DNA of 64,000 nt, taken from assembly GCA_033064195.1 (NCBI GenBank), contig JARBJD010000079.1, forward strand, positions 186,001 to 250,000. Reading direction: 5' to 3'. This document shows positions 10,577-20,154 of the stretch, in pieces. A program made the position numbers and the translations under genes. How positions within the stretch are numbered: position 1 is the first letter of the stretch; each line of letters begins with the position of its first letter. A model generated the notes under the pieces. That model did not search any database, was not told the DNA's origin, and worked only from the letters and a program-made list of their open reading frames with translations. The DNA comes from Blattamonas nauphoetae (taxonomy: Eukaryota > Preaxostyla > Oxymonadida).

Positions 10577-12130
10577 TTACATTGTCAACGGCCGTGCTTC
10601 CTCCAAAGCTGGCACCAGCAGTTGGCGAGCGAGGAGTCTTATCGGACGATTAGGACTGGAGCGGAGCAGTAGTCGATAGCGACGGTGGCTTCGCCAACCA
10701 CGTGAAATGACCATTCGGGAAACTCCACTCACGAACAGATGGTGAGGAGTACTCGACTCGCTACCGGAAGCGAGGAGATCCACCGAAGGCTTCGCATATC
10801 CCAATGCGGAACGAGTGATGAAACAACTCGACTCACATGTGAGTTCTTCTGAATCAATATCGCAATCGTCGTTTCGTTCAGTCTAATCACAACACGTCCA
10901 GACCATTCCAGACTCTTCTCGAATCCTGACATCGATGACATGGCAAACTCATTTCGATCTGAGTCTCGTTGAACGATTTTGTTGAGTTGACAGAAAGTGG
11001 AGTCCGAACTATCTCTCCGACAGTCTTATCTTTCTTCGTTGTAAACACTTCCAGGATCAGTGAGAAAGGAATCAGATTCATTCCTTCCATCGTCAAATCA
11101 AATGCTTGTGCTGTCTTTTTCAGCGTGCTCGTCGGTGATGAAGAGAGGCTGGGATGAAGAACGTGGCATTCGCATTCACCTCCTTCCCACTCAACACACA
11201 ATCTTCGTGGGACAGCCAAAGATGAGGATGGTCTGCTTTCCCATCTCCACCATTCAGACTCCCAATCTTCAAGTGTCCCTTTCCAGAACAGTGAATGCTG
11301 TGACGAAGAGAAGGGAATGAAGAGATGTGAGGGCTATTGTCGTGAAACGCACTCGTTTCCATTGTCAGGCTGTCTCCCTTCATGTTGATCGCTCCCTGCG
11401 AGAGGGATGTGAGGTCTGTCTGTTTGATGGTTGTCTTGCTGTTCACCAAGTTCAGAATGCCACTCTCTCACAAACACAGATCAGGAGTTGTTTCCAGGTT
11501 AGAAGGAGGAGAGGGTGAGTGTCCAGTTAATGAACATATTTCGATTGTCAAGTGTCCTCCAACCATTCGAATGAAGATGTGGGAGGGCGAGTCAGACAGA
11601 ACTACCTCAACATGATGAATCCACAATTAACCTCCAAAAACTTCAACCATTCCCTCTCCTTCCACTTCGGACAACGAACGAGGGAGCACTAACAGTTCCA
11701 TTGTCATTGTCGATCCAGATTCAATCACATCTCCGTGTTGAGGCAGCATTCTCCCTTGTTCGAGATGTGTCACGTTGTGAAAGATCGAGAATGACAGCGA
11801 CAACATCCTCATTCCTTCCACAATCTTCCATCTATCCTCAATCGAGGAGCAAGGTCGCTTTCGATCCCCACAGAACAACGTCGAAACTGATGACGAGTTA
11901 GAAAGTCGAGTCTGATATCGTCGCACCGAAGATGGTCTATTCTTGATCCGTTTCAGTCGCTTTGATCGTTGTGATTGTGTTTGAGAGTCGTCGGTCATCC
12001 AACTTGGAGTTCTGCGGATTGTACTTCGGTTTCTGAGGTGACTGCTGCGATGAAGGAGTGTGAGGAGTTCAGAGTCACGTTCAGCGATTCTCCAACAAGC
12101 AGACCGGTTCCAGTCATCGTCACAGTGCAA
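10577..12130 (-). pseudogene. Surface-protein gene fragment inside element 3
   Basis: Read on the minus strand, this matches the membrane-proximal ectodomain of the intact surface proteins. It has LFCGDRKRPCSSIED followed by a tryptophan near 11,900, then SLSQGAINMKGDSLTMETSAFHDNSP at 11,200-11,450 (compare LSQGAINMEGGHLSFEAGSFHDN in the gene at 51,134). Next come LIPFSLILEVF and finally SLEWSGRVVI near 10,900. It stops before a transmembrane helix and is interrupted by several frame changes. It has no start and no kinase-like tail. It begins within about 90 bp of the internal complementary region, where a complete DIRS element would have its recombinase, so it looks captured by or deposited in the element. 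Confidence 0.65.
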
Positions 12131-14944
12131 CCGGTGTCTAGAGAGTCCGAGTTCTCGAACTACATATCTGTAAATCTAGGACGGATTAAAATTTTACTGT
12201 GATTTCATCCTCCAGATGAGATTCGGTCGATTCTGTCCAGCTTCCATCCAGCGTGTCTTCATCTCCAACTGCGAACTCTGCTTGGCAGCGTGTGCAACTC
12301 AGAATCTCCGCTCTGCAGTGTGTAATACGCAGAATCTCCGCTTTTAACGACATTGAAGCGGTTGTGCTTCTATTCGACAAACTCACTTGTCCAGGTCGAG
12401 GAGCTGATCCTGCTCTGCGGTAGTCACTCAACTTCACAACTGACCATTCCGCAATGTCAGCGCGAAGAGGCTCTTTCTTCATTTGTATCTCAGCTCCTTC
12501 AAACTTCGACGGAATTGTCTTTCCAGTGTTTTGACCCAAATCCTTTCAAATCAGCAACTTTTGAAGATAGATACTTGTTGTTCGTCAACAAACTAGAATT
12601 GCCTCTTGCTTTCCGGTATTGGTAGGCGTGTCCTCTCATGTTGCCCCGCTGCTGGACGGGATGAGAGTTCACAACCAAGATCGCCATGGAATGGATCTGG
12701 CGACAAAGGAGGCAATGCTCCGTGAGACAATTCGAGCGATCTTTCTCTGATCGACTCTTGTTGGACACTTCCAACACACGTCTGAATATTGAGAGGCCGT
12801 TGTGCGAATCATTACGCACGTCCCACCCCTCCAATAGTTCAGCGTGTTTTTCTTTTTATGAAAAGAGCATGCAGACTGGCGTTCTTCTTGTTGAGATCTT
12901 GCTGGACTGTTCAACCGACTGTGTGTCCCTCTGCGAAGCTTATAGCACCGAAATGCCGTCAAACTAGAGTCGGTGTGCGAATTAGAATTGATGTCCAGCT
13001 CCCGCCAATGTTCTTCGAGGTTTGGAGAGATTGTCTTCTCTAACTAATCAAGTTTAATATGATGTATTTTTGTCTGTTTCAAGGAAATATGTCACAGTTG
13101 ACCCTCGAACATGCTGAATTCGCTTGATACGGTGCTTCAATCTTCTTGATGACTTCTGCATCCAAGTCCAGTTGTGACCGACGACTTATTTCGGATAAGG
13201 AATTGATCAGTGCAAAATAGTCCGTCATATTGTATTCTTGATCAATAATCACGGGTCATTGTGGAGCATTGGAGGTCTGATCTTCACAGGCGATAAAATT
13301 CCTATTTCAGTTGATTAGACCTTCGGATACGGGCACCGTCAACTTATTGAAGTACTACCGAGCCTTTGATGCTGAGAGATGTCCCAAATGTGATGGAGTT
13401 CAACAATTTCTGGATGGATATTTCATCTTTCCATTCCTTCCAAGGAGTATGTTTCTTCGAGAAAATCTTGCTATTTCTCAACCACCAAATCAGCTGTAAT
13501 CTTTATCTGTCATCTGCCGTCGGTGTCTAACTTCTTGTCGGACGACATGGGCGCAATGTTGGTGTTGTTTGATCAAGATGTGTTGTGGCTTGTCATTTTC
13601 GTCTAATGCAAGTGCAAATGATACCAGATGATGTGGTGAAGATTTAATTGTTGATTCAAAGAAGAATGAATGGTTTTTGCGAGCGGTGGGGATATCGGTT
13701 CCCAAACGTGAGAGTGGTGTTTGAACAGTCAACTTCACACCATTTGTCAGGCGGTGATAGAACATCTTCGGCACCCGTAGCATCCGGAACGTCCGATGAG
13801 CCGACATTGACCTTGAAATCGGGATTAATTCATTTTGGGATCGGAACGTTGAATATCAGAGCAATTGCTCCTAGAGACCATTCTTGACGTTTGTAGCGAT
13901 CGTCATTGATGGTGGATGGCTGTCAGAAGCCGCTGGATGGGCGTGAGGAATTGTATATACTGATACTGATGTCCTGATGTGGTGCGACGTCCAAGAATAG
14001 CTGCATGAAGATAACTTGAACCGAACTCGTGTAGATGTCCATCTTCATTTGTAATAATGTGCGTTGAGAGAAACACAATGTGTTCCGCACACCAGAAGCT
14101 GTTGTGGTGATCAGCCTGATGATCATCGACGCGTCCACCCAGCAATAGAAATTGCCTCCGTATAATCCACTCGCAAATGTGCCAAAACAAATGGAGACAT
14201 ATCTGGGCTCCATGTGATTGTCCTCCGAGGAACCATAAAGGGCGACGAGCGGCTTAAATTGGTAGTTGGATCTTGAGTAATCGCCAACTACAATTGATCA
14301 TCAAGTCTAAAAATGTTTTGGTGTGTTTCCAATATCACCTAAAAGTTGGTTTCTTTGCTTTCCAATTGTCGTTGTGAATCGTTTTCTTGCATGTCATCGA
14401 GGGTATTCATTCCGTGGAATAGTCTCGATTACAATCCCGTTCCATCCACAATTCTCGCGTAAATGTGGACACTTGATGCTTCACTTCCGCGATTTGGATA
14501 TGGTTCGGTTTGTATCCCTTGGGCGAACAGTTGATTCCGTTGTCACTGATGTCCTCCAACATTTGACGACTAGTCTCATTGTTCGAACGAAACAATGCAT
14601 ATTGTTTCAGTTTGTTGGCAGTAATCGTTCTGTGTTCAGCTTCTACATCTGTAGATGATGAATCCGATATCGACATCAGCGACAAAATTGTTATTAAGTA
14701 ACCAGCCTTGTATTTGGTGATCTTTTGATTCGAGTTCAGAACTGCATTTCAATCAAGAAACTGTTCGCGCTGATCTTTCTGGTTCGGGATCGTTCGGACG
14801 AGAGAATAATCGGTCAGAAAAATGTGTTTGTGAATGTCTTCCGTTGAACTGATAATCTGTCTTGAGATTCCAGTTCTGTCGTCCATGTCCATATCAGACG
14901 AAGATAGTTCGTCGGTTTGCAAGAAAACGGATTCACAAGATGTT
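12131..14944. other. Unidentified decayed interior of element 3
   Basis: Only short frames are present, mostly on the minus strand (about 14,970-14,750, 14,685-14,407, 14,213-13,903, 13,807-13,490, 12,962-12,499 and 12,539-12,186). They carry coding-like but broken text. The segment around 13,900-14,200 has His/Asp-rich patches and YIQFL text with a very faint likeness to a MULE-type transposase core. Near 12,700 there is a CLTEHCLLC cysteine cluster that could be zinc-binding. Neither is strong enough to name. Confidence 0.3.
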
Positions 14945-15053
14945 AACGTTTGTTTGATCGGCCAACCCATGGACCGTCTTTACCGGACCCAGGGTCTCAC
15001 TCAATCCGTTGATGAGCCCTGGTTATGTGTCGGATGGAGCTTGCGACATCCTT

Positions 15054-15427
15054 CTCACCAGTCCATCGTCGGCACAAATGAATGGACGACGATCATTAGC
15101 AGTTGGCGTCGCTCCTTCCGACAAACACCCACAATCCCCCAAATGCCGAGACACGGCAGTGTGTCACGCTGGGTGTGCGAACACAGTCGATGGAGTTGGA
15201 GACAAGAGTGCATGTTCGGTGGCGAGCAGGGTGAGATCACGAGAGAGGCGGCAAAGGAGAAGGAGAGTGTGGCGACGATCGAGGGATACTGGCGAGAGAG
15301 AATCTCAATCGTTCTGGCAAACCAAACCATGAGGTGGCGCAAGAGCCGAAAAAGATTTCACAGAAACGGTCTTGTTGCCGAATGATGCCAGAAACAGTTC
15401 GAAAGAATCGTGGGTTCCTGTCTGTTT
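15054..15427. other. Flank between element 3 and ARM copy C
   Basis: Bases 15,054 to about 15,240 carry a minus-strand open stretch that lines up in frame with 10,050-9,744 across element 3. The remainder (about 15,230-15,425) is the conserved 3' flank shared by the four ARM-like gene copies, including an 'aaccaaaccatgaggtg' phrase. Confidence 0.4.
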
Positions 15428-16504
15428 CTATCCACGCCGCGGAAGGTTCATGCCCAGCAGATTGTTCCATTTGATGGACTGTGAAACAACACGAACTCCG
15501 GAGTACGCACATTTGTCGTTTCGCAACGGTTCTTCAATCACATCCTCGATGCCCTCCATTCTCAACACTCGATCCACTGCCCTCCCCATCTGTCGCTGGA
15601 CTCCCCTCGTCTCGTTCCATTTCCGCGCCTGGACGACCAGCAAGGACAGAAGATACGAGATCGAGTAATCGTCGTCGATGATCGCGAGGCAACTCGGGAT
15701 CGTCAGAACGACTGGCATGTGAAGAACAAAGTCCACTGCAGGGCCATAGTTTTGAGAGATGTCGACGAGGTCACAAAGAAATGTCATGAAATCATACGAC
15801 AGGTCTCCGCTGATGATCGAATAGCGGTTCGCACACAAATGACAAATATACTTCTCCGAAGGCACGAAAACTTGCTTCAAGACCGTCTCATGAACAGCTT
15901 GTTGTTCATTCCCATCTTTAATTTCGAGTTCTGAGAGACCATGTGGAGTTTGGAGCCAGAGAGAGTGGCGGAGCATTTTCAAGAGATGGGCGTGGATTGA
16001 AACTGTTTCAGCAAAAGACAGAGACTGTGGATTGAGTGCGATGAAGAGTCGAGGGATCAGATCAGCTTCGACGAGGGCAAGTCGGATTATCTTCGAAGAG
16101 GATGCGAAGAGACTGTCGAGCATCTTCATCGAAGCTTTGATGATGGGCTGACTGGGAGTGGAAATGAGTACCACAATGGATTGTATGAAATCTGTCAAAG
16201 TCTCATCGAGAACAGATGCAAGGTGGCCGAGGAAAGCATCGGCTGGCTCTCCGCCATCCTGGAGATGTACAGATTCCAGAAATCTCACGGCTTTGGCTTC
16301 CAGGCTGTCATCAAGCACCGGCTGCAACTTCACAGTGGCAACAAGAGATCGAAAGACAGTTGTCTTTTTCTCTACAGAATCAAGTGTGTCTTCGTTCCAA
16401 TTCAGAAAAGGGGAGCAATCCGTTGAAAATGGCAATTGAGGGCAGGACAAATCAGAGCTTGTTGTACTTGAGGAGGTGTCTGTTTTTATCGAAATCTCAG
16501 TCAT
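15428..16504 (-). CDS. ARM/HEAT-like repeat protein, copy C (intact)
   Basis: About 358 codons run from the Met at 16,504 (MTEISIKTD), chosen because it aligns with the starts of copies B and D. The open frame extends upstream to 16,630 with a hydrophobic stretch (SLRWLIIIV) that copy A also has upstream, so a longer N-terminus is possible. Family landmarks are all present: DCSPFLNWNED, DFIQSIVVLISTPSQPII, LVEADLIPRLFIALNP, VFVPSEKYICHLCANRYSII, MPVVLTIPSCLAIID and LRMEGIEDVIEEPLRNDK. The alpha-helical repeat fold suggests a cytosolic scaffold; function is unknown. It is most similar by eye to copy D, sharing the C-terminal NLPRRG. Confidence 0.75.
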   Translation of the reverse strand: MTEISIKTDTSSSTTSSDLSCPQLPFSTDCSPFLNWNEDTLDSVEKKTTVFRSLVATVKLQPVLDDSLEAKAVRFLESVHLQDGGEPADAFLGHLASVLDETLTDFIQSIVVLISTPSQPIIKASMKMLDSLFASSSKIIRLALVEADLIPRLFIALNPQSLSFAETVSIHAHLLKMLRHSLWLQTPHGLSELEIKDGNEQQAVHETVLKQVFVPSEKYICHLCANRYSIISGDLSYDFMTFLCDLVDISQNYGPAVDFVLHMPVVLTIPSCLAIIDDDYSISYLLSLLVVQARKWNETRGVQRQMGRAVDRVLRMEGIEDVIEEPLRNDKCAYSGVRVVSQSIKWNNLLGMNLPRRG

Positions 16505-17474
16505 TCTGACTGACTCGGAGAAAAATCTTTCGTTATGGGTCAGAGTGAGAAGAGAAGGAAATAGAATGATATAAGACAGATGTCCAAAAGTGACAATAAT
16601 AATCAACCAACGAAGACTGAGGGAATCCATGAATGAAGAGAAACGAGAATCGAGTTTTGAAAATCAATCATTCTGCGACTATCAAGTGAACGATGAAACG
16701 CTGAAGAGTGTCAAGACTGATTCATCAACAGTTCCTGTCTCCATCACCCTCGAATGACCTCTCATCGACTGGAGCTGCTTCGACTGCTGAATCGACAGGG
16801 ATTCCAGTGTCACCAGCTGTCCTCGCTGACATGAGACAGCACCGACGCATGGAGTGAGCGAAGGCGACGATGTGATGTGTCCAGCCAGAATCGCGGCCAC
16901 TGTGGAGACGACGTGGCAAGTCGCGAGGTCGGCGGTGTCTGTGTTCTGTCATTCTGTCTGCATGCCGCACTCTTCGCTTGTCCTGATTCGCCTCAATTCA
17001 GCCAACAGCAATCTCGTCCATCCCTCGAGTGTTGTCGGAGTTGGTTTGGCGACGAATGAGGGGACTGTGAGTCATCAGTTGTGGTGTCGTCGGCGTGAGC
17101 GAGGAAAGAAACGACGATATTTGTTTGCCACAGCAGACACAGACGAACAGATGTGCGGGATGGGAGTTGTGGACTTCCTCCACTTCACCCCTTCCTCTCT
17201 TTCCCACTCCTCGTCCCTCTCTCCACCACATCCATGGCTGAGGATCGGTCCTGTATGTCAAGCATCCACCCACTTCGAGTGGCTCTGCCGCTCTTTCCCG
17301 TCTACCTCGCGTCTGATCTGTTCGTCGGCTGTCGCCTTTGCTTCTACTCCGTTCCCATCCTCTTCCCGCATTTGTCCACATTCTTCCTGCTTACCCTTCC
17401 ATTGCAATCCAGTTTAGAGTTGAATCTTCTGGGACAAATGAATAGAGAAGTGAAGGGAGAAGAGCTTGACGATG
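16505..17474. other. No supported gene upstream of copy C
   Basis: A plus-strand frame at 16,854-17,417 and minus-strand frames around 16,680-17,380 are open. They overlap each other, are Arg/Ser/Pro/His-rich, and match no family I know. The sequence resembles the equivalent interval 6,850-7,600 beside copy A in style and position, which suggests a duplicated non-coding flank or a decayed gene. Confidence 0.3.
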
Positions 17475-17850
17475 AGGGGAGTGGGAGGGTGTGGGTGGGG
17501 AGGGAGAGGTAGAGGGGAGAGGAAGGGTGAGGATGGTGAGGGAGAGGCAGAGGGAAGTGGGAGGGTGTGGGTGGTGAGGGAGAGGCAGAGGGGAGTGGGA
17601 GGGTGTGGGTGATGAGGGAGAGGCAGAGGGAGTGGGAGGGTGTGGATGGTGAGGGAGAGGCAGAGGGAAGTGGAAGGGTGAGGATGGTGAGGGAGAGGCA
17701 GAGGGAAGTGGGAGGGTGTGGGTGGTGAGGGAGAGGCAGAGGGAGTGGGAGGGTGTGGGTGGTGAGGGAGAGGCAGAGGGAGTGGGAGGGTGTGGGTGAT
17801 GAGGGAGAGGCAGAGGGAGTGGGAGGGTGTGGGTGTTGAGGGAGCAGGGA
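17475..17850. repeat. Minisatellite, 36-38-bp unit (second locus)
   Basis: About ten tandem copies of the same G-rich unit as 7,735-7,913 are present, with length variants that lack one or two G residues in the GAGGGGAGTGGG part. Because units vary in length by 1-2 bases, the complementary strand stays open in two frames for more than 150 codons as Pro/Ser/His-rich text. I regard that as a by-product of the repeat. Confidence 0.9.
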
Positions 17851-18292
17851 TCGAGAACGACCATGAATTCGGCGACGGCATCTTCCGATGATTCCGAATC
17901 GGCGGGAGAGAGGCGGATGAGCGATGGGGATCCAGAATGCGGAGGGAGAGAGGCAGGCGGTTTCCGAGATCTCATCTCATCCCAAGATTGCGATCAATCA
18001 TCAAGAGAGCTCCGTTTGAGACAACCATCACGAAAGAATCATGGAGACACAAACTCCCAGAAATCGTCACCATCGATTCATCGACACTTTGCCTTCCACA
18101 AAGGAGCAGGGCGAGAGTGGCGGCGAAGGAGGAAGTGTGGCGACGTTCGAGTGAGACTGGCGAGAGAGAATCTGAATCATTCCGGAAAACCATGAGGTGA
18201 CGCCAGAGCCGACAAATATCACACCCAAACCGTGTTTGTTGTCCAAAAGAAGGCACAAACTGTAAGAATCGTTCGCTGGTTCCTGTTTGATT
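17851..18292. other. Conserved 3' flank of ARM copy D
   Basis: From about 18,110 to 18,292 this matches the flanks of the other three copies (gene sense). Bases 17,851-18,100 hold no recognised feature. Confidence 0.4.
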
Positions 18293-19366
18293 CTATCCAC
18301 GTCGTGGAAGGTTCATGCCCAGCAGGTTGTTCCATTTGATCGAGCTGTCAACAATGCATGCCCCAGTGTATCTGTTTCTGTCATTTCGCAGCTTTGCTTC
18401 AATCACATCTTCGATGCCCTCCATTCGCAACAGTCGATGCACTATCTTCCACATCTGATGCTGATCTCTCCTTGTTTCGTTCCAGTCCCGCTGGATACTG
18501 TTGATTTCAGACAGAAATAACCAGATGGAGTAATCATTGTCGATGAATGTGAGGCAACACGGAATCGTGAGAACGACTGGCATATGAAGAACAATTTCCA
18601 TTGTCGGTTGATAATACAAACAAATTTGGAGGAGTTGGGTGAGGAGTTCCAGAAAATGCGTGGATAGCTGACCATCGACGATCGAAAATAGGTTCGCACA
18701 CAAATGGCAAATATACTTCTCAGAAGGCACGAGAACCTGCTTCAGAATCGTCTCGTGAACTGTTTGCGGTCCATTTCCATCTTCGATTCTGAGTTGTGCG
18801 AGAGTATTCGGAAATGCGAGCCAGACAGAATGGCTGATGACTGTCAAGAGATTGACGTGGAATTCTTGAGAATCTGCACGGGAAAGAGACAGTGGATTGA
18901 GAGTGATGATGAGTTGAGGGATCAGATTAGCTTTGACGAGGGCAAGTCGGACTTCGGCTGAACTGTTCCGAAACAGATTGTTGAGTATCTCCATTGTTGT
19001 TGTGATGATGGCCTGACTGGGAGTGGAAATGAGCACCACAACGGACTGGATGAAGTTCACCAACGATTCATCCGTAGTTCGCCCAAAGTGGTTTAGAAAA
19101 GCATCTGCCAATTTTTGACAATTTAGATCCACAGATTTGAGAAATTTCACTGCCTTAGCTTCCAGAGAGACATCCAACGCAGGTTGGGACTTCATAGTGG
19201 CAACGAGCGACCGAAAGACAATTGCCTTTGTCTCTACAGAATCAAGTTGGCCTTCGTTCCAATTCAGGAAAGGTGAGCAATCCGTTGAAAATGGTAACTG
19301 AGGGGAGGACAAATCAGAGTGTGTTGTACTTGAGGAGGTGCCTGTTTTATGGATTATCTGGCCCAT
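18293..19366 (-). CDS. ARM/HEAT-like repeat protein, copy D (intact)
   Basis: There are 357 codons from the Met at 19,366 (MGQIIHKTG); the frame is open to 19,405. The length equals copy B. Landmarks in order are DCSPFLNWNEGQ, NFIQSVVVLISTPSQAII, LVKANLIPQLIITLNP, VLVPSEKYICHLCANLFSIVDG, MPVVLTIPCCLTFID and LRMEGIEDVIEAKLRNDRN. No signal peptide or membrane helix is seen. The repeated helix pairs suggest an armadillo/HEAT-type scaffold. Neighbouring copies and shared flanks indicate local segmental duplication; the adjacent minisatellite may have helped through unequal recombination. Confidence 0.75.
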   Translation of the reverse strand: MGQIIHKTGTSSSTTHSDLSSPQLPFSTDCSPFLNWNEGQLDSVETKAIVFRSLVATMKSQPALDVSLEAKAVKFLKSVDLNCQKLADAFLNHFGRTTDESLVNFIQSVVVLISTPSQAIITTTMEILNNLFRNSSAEVRLALVKANLIPQLIITLNPLSLSRADSQEFHVNLLTVISHSVWLAFPNTLAQLRIEDGNGPQTVHETILKQVLVPSEKYICHLCANLFSIVDGQLSTHFLELLTQLLQICLYYQPTMEIVLHMPVVLTIPCCLTFIDNDYSIWLFLSEINSIQRDWNETRRDQHQMWKIVHRLLRMEGIEDVIEAKLRNDRNRYTGACIVDSSIKWNNLLGMNLPRRG

Positions 19367-20154
19367 TCCGTTCAATTCAGTGAAAAAAGTCTCGTTATGG
19401 GTCAAATCATACTGTCAAGGACAGGTTTGGACTTCGTCATCCTCTTATGGACAGCGATAGAACTGGTAATGGTTTTGTTCCACTGTTGTGTTTCAGAAAC
19501 AGAAATCAGAGAAAATGGAAAAATAAGGTTGGAACAGGTGTATCAGACAGAGGAAGGAGAAGTCCTCCACGATGTCAGAGTGAAGTGAATGAAAAAAGAG
19601 TTTAACGGAACGACAGACACTCGTGAGGTGTGCAGGAAAATTGAGAAACGAAGAGAACAGTATGGAGTGCCTTGTGTGGTAACGAAACTGACAAACCAAA
19701 TCAAGATGGTTAAGGAGGTGAGATCGATCGAATCGCATTCGGAGTGTCCCAGATCTAATAAATGGTGGCATGACTGAAGTGAGCTGAACGAGAGGCGATC
19801 TGGAGCCACTTCCGAGAGCGAAGTCGATCGTGCACCAATGTGAATAAGAGGGATGGATGTGTGGAAATCAAGAAGAGTGGAGGAGATGAAACGAAGAACT
19901 GTTGAATCCATCATGTTAATCATGACATGTCAATGAGGTGATGACGTGAGTGATATCTCGAACGATAGTGTAGTTGGAACATGTTTGAGCCATCAGAAGG
20001 AGTGTTGTGGAGGGGGCCCAAAGAAGTTCCAGCTGTTTTTGAGTGTGAGAGATGTGGTGATGTCCAACTTGTCATGTGACTAGGGTCCATCACGACAAGT
20101 TGGATGGAATGAAGTGATGGTTGTGTAGTGTTATAGTGTCAATTTTGGGAGCAA
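19367..20154. other. Intergenic, no supported gene
   Basis: Bases 19,367-19,420 continue the conserved upstream region of the ARM-like copies. A minus-strand frame at 19,923-19,543 and a plus-strand frame at 19,349-19,588 are open, but neither resembles a known protein. The right part (about 20,000-20,154) is the 3' flank of the surface gene that ends at 20,155. Confidence 0.35.

Larger units (their letters stand above)
10051..15053 (-). mobile_element. DIRS-like element 3 (degraded, minus orientation)
   Basis: The ends form inverted repeats: 10,068-10,136 is complementary to about 14,945-15,010. An internal complementary region at 10,410-10,487 consists of the reverse complement of the left end (10,051-10,076) fused to that of the right end (14,999-15,053). 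That arrangement is diagnostic of DIRS-type tyrosine-recombinase retroelements, and its position shows a minus orientation. The bases CTT are shared at both boundaries, and the expected empty site is a single CTT. No RT, RNase H or recombinase frame is recognisable inside. The interior instead holds a surface-protein gene fragment plus unidentified decayed sequence. It is broken with many breaks, and probably a non-autonomous derivative older than elements 1 and 2, although its terminal repeats are still well preserved. Confidence 0.75.

Noticed and set aside
16854-17417. Plus-strand 187-codon gene
   Set aside because: It competes with equally open minus-strand frames, shows no homology or splice support, and runs into low-complexity Ser/Pro text.
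17391-17975. Long Pro/Ser/His-rich minus-strand frames (over 150 codons)
   Set aside because: They are the complement of the G-rich minisatellite and stay open only because its units lack stop codons on that strand.
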